Assembly: GCF_031143425.1 (NCBI RefSeq)
Contig: NC_090438.1
Location: 756,241,823 to 756,305,822 of the forward strand
Direction: 5' to 3'
DNA: 64,000 bases
Source: Pleurodeles waltl
Lineage: Eukaryota > Chordata > Amphibia > Caudata > Salamandridae
Shown: positions 53,471-64,000 of the stretch, one piece after another
Position numbering within the stretch: the first letter of the stretch is position 1
Layout: the number at the start of each line of letters is the position of its first letter
Made by a program: the position numbers and the translations under genes
Notes under the pieces: generated by a model
Database searches by the model: none
What the model saw: the letters and a program-made list of their open reading frames with translations, nothing else
What the model was told of the DNA's origin: nothing

Positions 53471-53639
53471 ATGGAAAGTTGTTCAGACTCAGTGGGGGAA
53501 TCACAATGCCCTCTTAGCTAGGGGGTTATTCCCGTGAAATAGGCACATTTGCCTGTTAAACCTATTGGTGTTGCCCATCATTCTTCAGATAGCTCAAGGC
53601 GTATTTGGCACCTTAAAAATGCAAACTGCACCCTGAATC

Positions 53640-54960
53640 TTGTGCTTAAGGCAATGAAAGGCCTATTTTCAAATTGCTTAGAAAGTGCTAGTGGGGTAGG
53701 TACGTTTGAACAATATGACTAAATCAGGGTATCAGAAACTTTCGCCTCAAACCCATTCAGCCCGATGAGGGCGGCCTGCGATGGTTTGACGCTCAGTGCT
53801 CATTAGCCAATCATAGGCTGAGGAAGGCACTAATCACAGCCCGCTTGGTTTATAAGAATACTCTCAATTCTAGAAAGAAGGTCCTGTTGAAACAGGATGG
53901 GGAACGTATAGGGTATGCTGCGGCGGAGAGAAATAGTAAGATCTTCTGGAACACTGTGGAAAAAAATCAGATGCACAAACGCCCAGGAAAGCTCGCTTTT
54001 GCAAAGTAATGTCTTGGGATCAGACTGGATCTCTTCTTTTAGTGCCATATGTTACATGGAGGAGGATCTGGGAATAGTCAGCTCCTTCAAATTCAGGCTA
54101 AGTAACTCCCAGCCCCTCTGTGCTTTCCCATCAAAAGTTGAACAGCCAATATGGCAACGCTCAGGTGGGAAAGCACCAGGACCCAATGGGGTACCAACAG
54201 ACCTTATAAAATGTGAAGTGGACTTGTGGGGCCCATTGATTACCAACATTTTCATCAATCCCTGAACATAAAGATTCCCCGCTCTTGGGTTATGTCCCTC
54301 ATTGTCCCCATATTTCAGAAGGGAGACTGAGCTTCACTCAAATGTTACAGACCGTTTTCCCTAATTGATAGTGCAGATAAAATCATAGGTAGGTTGGTAT
54401 TTAACCACCTTTCCACTCGGGCCCAAGAAAACAATGTCCTTTGTCCATTCTAGTTTGTTTTTCGGTAGGGGGTGGGTACTGTGGAGCAATGCCGAAATTT
54501 GAGTTTGTTACTCAGCAAATACACATTGATTGGGCATGGCCCTCTGTACCTGGCCTTTGTGGACCTCTCCACAGCTTTCAACCATGAGAACCAAACCAAA
54601 CTGTGGATGATGTTACTGGATTTGGGGATGGAACCACCTGTAGTTAATTTCCTGCATATGCTGCATGTAGATCTTGCAGCTAATGTCCGTCTGAATGCCC
54701 ACAGAGATTTGGCCATGAAATTGCCCCTTAAACGATGGGTCCAACAGGGAGGCATAATGGCACCTTTGCTTTTTTCCATCTACATAAACATCACACCCAG
54801 GACCCTGTGCTTTTATATGTGGACGATACAGTGCTTCTGGTATGCACCCCTAACGTGTTGCGGACATGTGTTGACCATTTTGTTTCTTTTATGAGCAGTT
54901 TGGACATGACTACTAATTATGGAAAGTCACATATAATGGCGCGTGAGCCAGGCTAAAATA
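53640..54960 (+). pseudogene. LINE ORF2 reverse transcriptase
   Basis: The RT spans several frames. G-K-A-P-G-P-N-G-V-P-T-D-L is at about 54160-54200. The core with L-A-F-V-D-L-S-T-A-F is near 54550-54580, and Q-Q-G-G-I-M-A-P-L-L-F-S lies at 54745-54775 (usual R-Q-G-C-V-L-A-P-L-L-F-S). The active site Y-V-D-D-T-V-L-L is at 54815-54838, with both Asp intact. K-S-H-I-M follows. The palm is thus recognisable, but indels disable the protein. Confidence 0.83.
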
Positions 54961-55058
54961 ACATCGCCAGGCGCACAATTAAAGGCCAGTCATTATGCAG
55001 TGTGACTTTTATTTATTTAGGTGTTATCTTTAATTCTAAGGGTTCTTAACAGCCTCAT

Positions 55059-55871
55059 GTGAGTAGTAGAGTGCCTGGTGCACTGTTTAATTTACCTAAA
55101 GGAGAGGAAGGGCTCTTCTCTCCCTCCTTAAAATATCAATATGTCCAGTGCATTCCCGCTGCCACATATGGGGCTGTGATTTGGAGTTTTTGTAACACCC
55201 GGGTCCTTCAAACTGAAGAAAATCGCATCTGGTCACGGTATGGTTGATTCCTGTGGCGTCTCTATGTTGGGACATAATAACGGACTGCCTTAGCTTAGAC
55301 AAGGGTCGATCCATCCCCTGGATTAATTATGTTTTTAGAACCTTTTTTTCATTGGAACTAGACTATTTACGTTCCCGGCGGTTATTAAAAGTAACAAGAA
55401 GTTGCAAATAAAGCTCTGTTCCCTTGAGCACTGTACCGCAAATATGTTGAATTCTGAACTAGGTAAAGTGTCTGTTTTAAATTTCTATAGATCCTTTGAA
55501 ACCTGTGAACATGCCTTATATATGTCCTTACGCCTCACTAACTGGGAGCGGTCCTTTTGCTTCGTTGTAGAGCAGGAACAGTGTGGAGGTTACTGTACTT
55601 CTGGGGCGATAGCAGCCCGTTCGGAGACCCAGTCCTGCCTTGCCCTTGTGATGATCTGGGGGAGCAGTCACCGCTACATTTTATGTTCTTTTGTAAATGT
55701 TTTAATCGTCAGTTCAGAACTTTTCTTAAACTGCTGTTGAATAAGTTGGGGCACCCTAAATGCAGAGAAGTGTTTTTCCACGTCCAATTGTTGATCAGCC
55801 AGGAAATATGCCCGAGAGTAAGCTTCTTCCTCTGTGCTGTGGTAAGATGCAGAAAGTCTATGGAGGGGTAG
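55059..55871 (+). pseudogene. LINE ORF2 C-terminal region
   Basis: Downstream of RT: L-K-Y-Q-Y-V-Q-C-I-P-A-A-T-Y-G-A-V-I-W and L-Q-T-E-E-N-R-I-W at 55125-55240, then degraded sequence, then a 104-codon frame (55557-55871) with F-C-K-C-F-N and a charged end. The family of this C-terminus is unfamiliar to me. It helps to separate this LINE from L1. Confidence 0.6.
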
Positions 55872-56200
55872 GATGGGGCACAGCTTTCCTTAAACTTATT
55901 TATTTTTAGTTCATATCGAGGACAATGACAGGTATTCTTATGAAATGTTGGGTGCATTGTCCAGCTGTATGTATTTTCTTTTTTAGCTTATTATTTGGAT
56001 TTATATGTATGTTTTGTGCAGTTGCCGGATTTGGCGTTAATATGGAAGTGACAATCAATGCTGCTATTGTGTCTAGCCATGAGCCATAGCTGATTTTGCC
56101 ATGGATTTTATTATGTAGTTGTGTGATAACATTGTTTTTATATTTCTTTTATGGTCAGCATTTGGCCGAATAAAGGTTTGTGATGATGATGATTGTGATT

Positions 56201-57880
56201 AACATTGAACAATAATGTCAATAACAGTTTAATACAATTGACGACAATAAGTCTACAATAATAAGATATGTATAATTGGGTGGTTTTAATTATGTAACTA
56301 CAGTGATCTTAAAGACATAAGTAAATGTAATTTACTAGAAAAGTAATGATATGAGAATTAAGGTTGATAGAGATGGCTGGAGGGTGTACATATGAAGTGG
56401 TGTGTAAAACTATTGAACAAAATACAGATCAGATTAATAGTTTTCGATGTATAATACTGTTATTAAATGTTTTATTTTGTGTATTGTTAAAAACAGCTTT
56501 ATGTGTAAATGTATATTTGTATAGCCCCTAATGACGTACCGAGGCAAGACCGGAACGCGTGGAGTGGTGAAATGTATCAGAACTAGAGCCACATTATGAA
56601 ACAATTTCAAGATGAATGAATAAAAAAGTTGAACACTTTCTGGTTCGAATAACTCGCTCATTTCAAGGAAGTTATTATGGAATGACCCCTGACCATAAAC
56701 ATTTGACTTATGGATGAACTGTCATTTAATGAAGAGAAGATACTTTAGACATTGAAGTTGAACTCCCATGTCTTGGATTTGTTTAAGCTACTCAATCTAG
56801 TAAACATTTGGTGACTAGGCTTTACTCCACAATGCAAACCAATGACCCAGTTATAGTGCATAATGCAAAGATGCAATGGTAAACGGACTTGGGTTGTGGT
56901 CCCAGACAGGGCGTGGTTATATAAATCGGGGACCTGGCCACTATTGTCTGATTAGGCCTCCTACGTTTTAAGTTCCTGCATCGGGTCCACCACACCCTAT
57001 TCAAACTGTTCAAGAAAAAATTGCTGCAAACTCTTACAAAGCAAGATGTATTGCGCCAGATGGTACTTTAGTCACATGGCATGGTACTACCTGTAGATGA
57101 CTTGATATCGGTGTTGGGGGCTCTGAACCCTCTCAGAAATGACCGGAGTCACATGACATGGTGCCATCCCCTAAGCTGGAGATATTGGGACGTACTAATA
57201 ACACACCCTGTAGTCCATAGCTGTTTGCCTCCATAGTCCTCTTGCTGTTGAAGGGGCGAGTAACCTGTGTTTGGGGTAGACATTGTATTCCAGCTGCAAA
57301 AAATGGCAGAACGACTTGACCTACTGAAAAGATCACCTGGAACCTTAATATTCAATCATCCCAGAGGCAAATCATTCCTAGGACATTTGGGGCCCCCTGT
57401 AATCATAACTGCTAACTGAAGACATAATTCTACCCTGAATTAACTAGGTGGTAGAGAATGGCTTGTGGAGCTGCACTGTTTTTGGAGAGTGCAAATTTTC
57501 TCCACAAGGGTGCTGCGAACTTGTGAGGTATAAAGTACAACTAGCCAGATCATGAGATGCAATATGTGGGATAAACAACTTTTACTTTGAGCTGTTGTGT
57601 TGAACTATCAATATCCGGGGTCTGCTAGAGATATGCAAGACTGATTGTGACTCTTATTCTTCTGCATGTAACTGATAACTCCATTTTGTGCATTTTGTAT
57701 TGTATTGTTTTGCCAATAACAGGCAAGATTTTGAACTCTTGGGCATTCAATTAAAGGGAGCATGTTTTATTGATTTTACTGTTCTTATGTGTCTTACTGT
57801 TTTTAGGTGCTTTATCTTTGGCTGATATTTTTCTCTGAGTATTTGGGCATTTTGAATTCTTTTATGCCCCTCTTCCCTCT
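56201..57880. other. No gene recognised
   Basis: AT-rich sequence of about 1.7 kb between the LINE tail and the presumed 5' UTR of the right-hand L1. Short open frames only (up to 75 codons), none with recognisable motifs. No RNA gene or tandem repeat seen. Confidence 0.5.
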
Positions 57881-59073
57881 CCCCCTCACACCACTCCCCA
57901 GTCCACTGCGGTTTCAACGTTTGTGCAGCGAGAGTTTTGTTTACTGCCACACTTCCTGGTTGACTTTTTTTCGGTGGCCATTTTGGGGGAAGGTTAGCGG
58001 TTCAAGCCCCGCTGGCATGCCAAAAACAAGCCCATCTGTGCCCATCTGCTCCTCGATGGCTCCATGGATGCTGCCGGTTTTGCATCAGATTCCTCTATCT
58101 TTTCCCTGGTTAAGTTACTCCCGTATGCAGGCCAAGATGGTGGCCAGAGCGGATGCCTAAATCCATCTCCACTCCAGGCCCGATAAAGATCATGAGATAA
58201 ATGCGACAGCCGGATCAAATACTCAAATGGCACAAGAGGCTTGAGGCTTGCTAACACCACGCCACAATCCGTCTAGTGTGGGGCCCCCGCGGAAGAAAGA
58301 ACAGCTGTGTGGACGGACCTGGGCCTGTCTGCCAGCGAGGAGCCACGCGGCACACTCCGACAGGCCTGAGGGCGGACGTGGATGAGCCCTAGTATGGGGA
58401 TCCCTGAGTACAGGGATCCGCCGCCAGGGAAGGAAACACAGAGGACTCTGGATGCAGGAGGAGTGCTCGTAAGAGCCTTCACCCGAGACGTGCTGCGGAG
58501 GGATAGCGGCGTATGGCCCAGTGAATGGAAGCAGTGCCTCGACATTGAACGTGGTTGCGAGGAGACGGAGACCAGCGGAGGGGCTGCTGAGGCCTCGGTG
58601 GGGGGCCCAGGCTCAGAGGCTGCCCGTCGGGTGGTATGTCCTAGCGGCAGAAGTGTAAAAGAGGGGGACCCTACATCCTTCCCCCCACCCGCGTAAAGAC
58701 CGTTGATGAGACAGGGTGTGCCGACAGGCTAAGCCCTGTCGGGAGGAGCAGTGGAGGAGCCCTTCGATAACCGCTCCACCAGAGGGCTGCATTCCCAACA
58801 GAGACCCCCCACCTGAACAGAACTGCAGGGCGAGACCGGGGGGGGGGGGGAGAACACGGAGATTCTGCCCGGGCACGCGTGAAATGAACCCACCCCACAC
58901 CAGACATCCTGTGAGTAGACCGCAGTGCCATAGCTTTGCAAGTTGATGGGAGTTCAAATAACTAGTACCAGATATCTGTAATAACGCAGACGTGCCACAT
59001 GCCCGCCACTCACCCCCTACTGGTACAACAGTCATAAATATACTCCCCCGTTCCGAACTTGCAACAACAAAAG
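57880..59073 (+). promoter_or_regulatory. GC-rich presumed 5' UTR of the right-hand L1
   Basis: About 1.2 kb of CpG-rich sequence upstream of ORF1, with G- and C-runs (G-run at about 58841). GGTTCAAGCCCC at about 57998 resembles a tRNA B-box, but no matching A-box or tRNA fold is apparent. Promoter role inferred from position. Confidence 0.45.
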
Positions 59074-60157
59074 ATGGGACAAACCAAACCAGACAGGCCA
59101 GGGATGACTTCACCAGGAACGCAGGAGAAGATGGAGCTGGGGGAGCAAGGGGGCTCCCCGGACGCCTCGTTGGCGACAACACCAGCTGAACACACACAAA
59201 AGTTTAATGACATACTAAACACAGTGCTGGATATTAAGTCCACATTGGAATCCAAAATTAATTCCTTGCGGATTGACATAGGCCATCTGCGTGAAGATCA
59301 TAAGAAACTGAAGGACCGTGTAGAAACCACTGAAAACAGTAACTGAGATGCGCCCCAAGGTTGCGGACGCTACCACTCACATCAACTACTTGCAAAAGGA
59401 GGTACTGCAACTATGACAGCGGATTAAGACCAGGAAGGGAGGTCCAGTCGCAACAATAAATGCGTGGTGGGGCTACCAGAACAAGAAGAGGGCCGCAGCA
59501 TGGATCTCTGCATGGAAGACTGGCCATCCCAAACAGTAATACAAGGCAAACATTCATCCTTCTTCTCAGTAGAAAGAGCCCACAGGGTACCTGGCAGGCC
59601 CCTTCGCCCGGGGGCTCCTCCGTGACCGGTGGTGGTTTGCATCTTTAATTATAGAGACAGAGACCACATCCTACAACTGGCCTGCGCCAGAGGCCCTGGA
59701 GAATATCAAACGAGCAGGTACACATCAATCCCAATTTTATCCTGGAAATACAACAGACGAGAGCATCTTTCTTAAGCATGATGTTAAATACGCACTACAA
59801 TTCCCGGCGACCCTCCGGATCATAACGGATAACAATACCACCTTTTGCACCACACCGGAGGAGGCCTGGGCATGGTTAGAGAACAGAGGCATAAACCAAG
59901 TGGAACGGAAATCATCTTCACAAGGCACAAGTCAAGAGGGATTCCTACTGGCAGTAAACGGCACTCACGGGCAGGCCCTTCTAGAGAACAAGCGGCCAAA
60001 GAGAGTGCAGGCGCTGGCTGAGATGGAACTGCGAGCTGGACCCCCTCCTTCCCCCGAGTCGAGAGAGGAGCAGCAGGATGTGGTTCCCAGCCCTAGACAA
60101 GGAACAGATACATGTAATTTTAGGCAACGGCCCACTGGTGACACCACAAACCGCTGA
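59074..60157 (+). pseudogene. L1-like ORF1 (RNA-binding protein)
   Basis: Starts at ATG 59074 and is open for 90 codons. An N-terminal polar region is followed by a coiled coil (F-N-D-I-L-N-T-V-L-D-I-K-S-T-L, L-R-E-D-H-K-K-L-K-D-R-V-E-T-T-E). A stop at 59344-59346 is followed by the rest in other frames: G-L-P-E-Q-E-E-G-R-S, S-V-E-R-A-H-R-V-P-G and I-F-N-Y-R-D-R-D-H-I-L at 59460-59670. These are the RRM and C-terminal signatures of L1 ORF1p, a trimeric RNA chaperone. The end is near 60157. Confidence 0.82.
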
Positions 60158-60633
60158 GGATGTGCTATAAGTCAAGCTCCAGGCTAACTGCAAGGGGCTC
60201 CAAAATCAGAAGAATTACAGCATAAATAGAAGGCATGTCAATGAAATCCACCTTATGGGCTGAGCAGGATTATCATATAGGATACTATGTTACTAGCTCC
60301 TGATAGCCCTGCCACAAAAACCCCAATACACCTTGGTGTATTCATAGATGAACAACAATGGTTACATTTTGTATCAACATTACAGTGCTGTTGGCTGATC
60401 ACCAGTTGGCGCCTCAGCCTGGGTTTGGGAGTTTAATGTTGTACTTATGTTTTGCTAGCAGGTTTGTTACATGGGTTACCAATGGTTTTAAAAGGGTGTG
60501 AATGTCGGGTTCCGCAATGGAGGGAGGTCGCTGTTGTAGTGGAGGGGAGCAGTACATATAATATTGGATTCCCAAGCTGCCTCTGCTCAAAGTCCATCCA
60601 AGACACGGTTAACACCATACACTTTCAGATAAA

Positions 60634-61598
60634 TGGCACAATACTCTTTTACAACATGGAACGTAAGAGGTCTAGCTGCCTTTAGTAAATGATACAAGGT
60701 CTACCAGTTCCTACGTCGTTACAAAGTACATGTGGCCTTGCTACAAGAGACACATCTCACGGCTCCAGATCTTGGAAAAATGCGAAAAAGATGGCAGGGG
60801 ACTACAGTAGGGACCACATACTCCAGGTACGCCAGGGAGGCACTGATATGGGTGGCACCAGGGGTACCATTTGAGACATCACACACTAGGACAGACCCAG
60901 AAGGACGATATGCAATATTGGAAGGGAACCTAGATGGAGCACCAATTTCCCTTATTTCACTATATGCCCCTGATACAAATCAGAATACATTTCTGCAGAC
61001 ACTTATTGCATCTCTACTCCATAATCCGATAGCACTATGTTACTGGGGTGGGGATTTTACTGGTACCCCGAGCATAGAGTTGGACAGATCTCGCCCACCG
61101 GTGCTGGGCGCCCAATCTGTCACGTTAGTGCAGCAGTTTTGCCAGTGGGCAATACACAATCAACTACACAACATGTGGCAAAGCTTGCATCCCACTGAGC
61201 GCGTATACTCTTATTAATTGGGTTTGCATGTTCTGCACACTAGGATTGACCTTATTTACTGCAACTCTGAAGCACTGCTCAAGGGTACCAATGCAGAGTA
61301 TCTTGGACGGGCATTATCAGACCACTCGTCCCTGCGGATATGGATACGTTGGAAACGTACTCCCCCGAGCATACCCACTTGGAAACTTCCCGTAGTGGAG
61401 TTGCGAGACGCAGCATATAGGAACGCCCTTAGAGGGAATATCAATACCTACTTCGAGAGAAATGAGGGCACGGAAACAGATGTAGGGACAGAGTGGGACG
61501 CCTTCAAGGTGGTACTGAGGGGTCATGCAATAAAAACGAACTTCGGGGCTGAGCTGCTTCTGTGCAGGGAGCTCCAAGACCTGGAAACCAAGCTGTGA
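60634..61598 (+). pseudogene. L1-like ORF2, endonuclease
   Basis: Begins at ATG 60634 with T-T-W-N-V-R-G-L-A-A; a TGA follows at about 60688. A 161-codon frame (60732-61217) has V-A-L-L-Q-E-T-H-L with the catalytic Glu, L-I-S-L-Y-A-P-D-T, and W-G-G-D-F-T-G (usual G-D-F-N, here N-to-T). The next frame (61218-61598) has T-R-I-D-L-I-Y and S-D-H-S-S-L, the last catalytic region. Apart from the single Asn substitution, the catalytic set is present. It would nick T-rich target sites. Confidence 0.85.
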
Positions 61599-61619
61599 TT
61601 CAATGAGCAGCTCCTACCC

Positions 61620-62710
61620 ATGGATAGCGTTGTGGCCAAACAACTAGAGAACATACGTATAGATCACAAACAAGCGTTCGATAGATTAGCCCAGTTGAAT
61701 TATAGGGACTACCAAGCACGTAAACATGCAGAAGGAGACAAGGCGGGCAGACTCCTGGCTTGGCTTTTGTGGTCGGAGAATGCCCAAACCCCTACAGACA
61801 GGGAAATACTGGAATTACCGCTGCACCTATCAGAGATAGAGGAAGTAATTAAAGATGGCACGGGGAAGATCCCAGGTACAAATGGGTGGCCGATCAAATT
61901 ATATACCACATACCAGACAATTTTAGCCCCTAAACTGATATCAACGTACAATGCTATGCCAAGGGGATCCTCCATGCGTCTATGAAGGAGGCGACACTGG
62001 TGGTCCTCCCGAAACCGGGCATAGACCCCTCATTGATGGGGTCATACAGGTCGTTATCACTTCTTAACTCCAGTTACAAGATCCAAGGCCGCATGTTAGC
62101 AAACAGACTCACACCCATACTCACCGGGTTAATTCACACTGCCCAGAATGGATTAATTCTGGGCATAAGCACTTTCCTAAAACTCCGGCGACTGTTTTCT
62201 CTCATGAACTGGGCACGAATGGGGGAGATGGGCTCATGGGTGACATCGCTAGATATAGAAAATAATTTGATACACTGGGGGGTCCTACCTGATTATGGTG
62301 CTAAAAAAAATGGGCATCAGGCCTAATTTCTTGAAATGGATAACCCTATTACATCAAGCGCTGTTGGCTCGGGTGAGGACGGGCACTCTGATCTCAAAAT
62401 CCTTTATTATTGGGTGAGGGACGCGGCAGGGCTGTCAACTATCACCACTACTCTCTGTGCTGGCGTTGGAGCCCTTGGAGCACGCCCTCGGGCGCATGCA
62501 CCCGATTGGGGATTATACATCGCGGATACTTGGCACATCGTCTCACTATACACAGACGATGCAATGGTATACCTCCACAACTCCTCTGGGGTAGTGCCCC
62601 AACTGATGGCATTGTTGCAGGAGTTCGGCAGGGCGTCTGACCTCAAAGTGAATTGGGAGGACTCCTGTTTGTTTCCCATCACACCCTTGAACACGGCCCA
62701 ATGAGAACAA
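61620..62710 (+). pseudogene. L1-like ORF2, reverse transcriptase
   Basis: 61620-61985 is the linker with an L-H-L-S-E-I-E-E-V-I start of RT. 61982-62326 has V-L-P-K-P-G-I-D and Y-R-S-L-S-L-L-N (usual Y-R-P-I-S-L-L-N) and continues to S-L-D-I-E-N (usual D-A-E-K-A-F, degenerate). 62336-62704 has V-S-L-Y-T-D-D-A-M-V-Y-L at about 62540-62575, the active site with both Asp. Several 1-bp shifts separate these frames. Confidence 0.85.
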
Positions 62711-62725
62711 TTACCTACCACCTAA

Positions 62726-64000
62726 TTGTCGTGGGCATACAATACTTTTAAATACCTAGGGGTCAGAATATACCATAAAGAAAAAGATCTTACAGACGCA
62801 AATATCGGCAGAGCACTGACGGGAGCTAGATCTTCTTTGCAATTCTGGATGTTCCTTTCTCTGTCCCCAATGGGTAGGCTGGCCATCTCGAAGATGCTGA
62901 TGCTCCCGCTTTCGGTTCTGCCGGTTTCCCTTCTGAATAAATGGTTTGCCGATATGTTTTCCCTTCTTACAGCATTGATATGGGGTAATGGAAGAAGCCG
63001 GGTAGCTTTGGGAAAACTTCATGCACCTATATCAGAGGGCAGACTGGGAGCACCAAATTACGAACAATATTTTGTGGCGGCCCAACTCCAGTGGTCTATG
63101 CGCTGGCTAGCAGGACAAAATCTACACGAACTGAGCAACACATATCGAAACGGTGACACAAACAGGCTCTTAAGCTTGATCATGAAGCCAGGATCAGATG
63201 CACCAGTAGGCGATAGCAATCTACTAATGCGAAATGCCAAGAAGTGCTGGATCAAGTACACACACAAAACACTGCAAAAATACCATATGCACCACAACTA
63301 CCACTCTGGGCCCTGCCGAGATGTACTAATAATCGCTACAAATGGACGGCTCCGCCTGGGAAATTGCGGGGGAGACATCGTCGAAGGCCATATGCTGGTT
63401 CAATTTGATAGCTTAGTAAATTACTATGACATACCACTAGGTACCTTCCTCGCTTATGCGGCGCTAACTTGCTACGTCGAACTCTATTATTGCTGCAGAC
63501 ATTATTAACACATGGGGGGGGGAGAAAAGCAATCACAAACATATACAAAGCACTACACGTAGACAATAAACGTCCCCATGGACGCTATGGGTATATTGGG
63601 AAAAAGAGCTCCAAGGAGCGCTCAGACACACAATGGGAACAAGCTCTTTTTAGTCCCAAAGATTATTTCAATGAATGCTAGTTATAAATACCTACAATTT
63701 AATTATCTACACCACACTTACATTACCCCCGCAAGGCTGGTGAAAATTTACCCGACCATTAAAGGTAAATGCCTGAGATGCCACACCAGTAACGCCAACT
63801 TCATACTCATGGTATGGACATGCACCCATGTAAACGAGTTCTGGGAATCCATAACTGAGACACTGAATAGGATCACGTGATGGGGAACACGCCTTTACAT
63901 AGCACATTATATTCTCGGAGTAACACATAGATACCCAAAGAACAAGGCCACTAACAAGATCTTAGACACAGCGCTAATTCTAGCAAAAAGACACCTAGCA
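62726..64000 (+). pseudogene. L1-like ORF2, C-terminal region (continues beyond window)
   Basis: A 260-codon frame (62726-63508) with F-K-Y-L-G-V-R-I-Y, the block after the active site, and a Leu/Trp-rich thumb. After a shift (about 63550) another frame has the C-terminal K-C-L-R-C...W-T-C-T-H-V-N-E-F-W at 63765-63845. A TGA at 63878-63880 is the only stop before the window end. The text beyond it matches the ORF2 end seen at 745-890. The 3' UTR and A-tail lie outside. Confidence 0.84.

Larger units (their letters stand above)
51320..56200 (+). mobile_element. Endonuclease-type LINE, clade uncertain (RTE/RTEX-like or related)
   Basis: A + strand non-LTR retrotransposon: possible ORF1 remnant (51330-52480), endonuclease (52810-53470), RT (53640-54960) and C-terminal part (55059-55871). 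The 3' end has AATAAA at about 56169 and a TGATGATGATGATTGTG tail at 56180-56200. The (TGA)n type tail and the C-terminal sequence (Y-V-Q-C-I-P-A-A-T-Y-G-A, E-E-N) separate it from the L1-like copies here. The 148-bp tandem units upstream may be its promoter, so the 5' end could be at about 50720. Heavily broken. Confidence 0.72.
57880..64000 (+). mobile_element. L1-like LINE, nearly complete, runs off window
   Basis: A + strand L1-like element with a GC-rich 5' UTR (about 57880-59073), ORF1 (59074 to about 60157), an inter-ORF region and ORF2 (from ATG 60634 past the window end). The 5' boundary is estimated from the composition change. ORF2 is open in long pieces but has several frameshifts. 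The last 300 bp match, in layout, the ORF2 end of the L1-like copy at the left edge of the window. Confidence 0.85.

Noticed and set aside
57994..58020. tRNA gene suggested by GGTTCAAGCCCC
   Set aside because: Only a B-box-like string. No acceptor stem or A-box at the right distance was found, and it lies in the presumed L1 5' UTR.

Overview
The window looks like intergenic or intronic DNA from a very large vertebrate genome. It is most likely a salamander, and a newt of the Pleurodeles type is my best guess. I see no intact host gene, no prokaryotic signals, and almost wall-to-wall transposable elements. The mix of abundant PIF/Harbinger transposons, a Gmr1-type Ty3/gypsy element with a very long LTR, a DIRS-like tyrosine-recombinase retrotransposon, several L1-like LINEs and an L2-like LINE fits what is known of salamander genomes. 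The organism call is an inference from composition only.

Layout, left to right. 1-1398 is the 3' end of an L1-like LINE (+). 1399-2241 is unassigned and holds a weak candidate exon. 2247-13618 is a Gmr1-like LTR retrotransposon (-) with a 5-bp target duplication (CCTAT) at 2242-2246 and 13619-13623. Its coding order is gag-PR-INT-RT-RNaseH. It is split between INT and RT by a solo LTR in the opposite orientation (6812-9971, duplication CTCTC), and its 3' LTR carries a Harbinger-type MITE (2291-3083). About 13880-27250 is a DIRS-like element (-), shattered by Harbinger copy H1 (14571-22815, target ATA), a solo LTR of a second family (24010-26158, target CCACT) and a second Harbinger MITE (26209-27170). 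About 28485-34260 is a nearly full-length L2-like LINE (-). 35930-37318 and 49136-49990 are the halves of one L1-like LINE (+), split by an LTR (37319-49135, -) that itself contains Harbinger copy H2 (37363-46587, target ATA). 50727-51172 is a 148-bp tandem repeat directly upstream of another LINE (51320-56200, +). About 57880-64000 is a third L1-like LINE (+) with ORF1 and ORF2 that runs off the window.

The most interesting system is the Harbinger family represented by H1 and H2, which lie in opposite orientations. Ordinary Harbingers carry a transposase and one Myb/SANT-like protein. Each of these 8-9 kb elements carries three gene modules: a first SANT/Myb-like gene (here mybA), a HARBI1-like transposase on the opposite strand, and a second, unrelated-looking SANT/Myb-like gene (mybB). 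The mybB gene has a split DNA-binding domain, a coiled-coil-like segment, and a long Pro/Thr/Ala-rich tail made of 30-bp in-frame repeats. Two further minisatellites (74-bp and 64-bp units) sit between this gene and the terminal repeat. H2 has an almost complete transposase with a few frameshifts, while H1 has lost its catalytic core. Shared terminal repeats suggest the two MITEs were mobilised by this family. H2 and one MITE sit at exactly the same base (position 44 from the end) of two separate LTR copies.

All coding sequences listed are transposon genes with stops or frameshifts, so they are reported as pseudogenes unless stated. Boundaries supported by target-site duplications are firm to the base; others are approximate.
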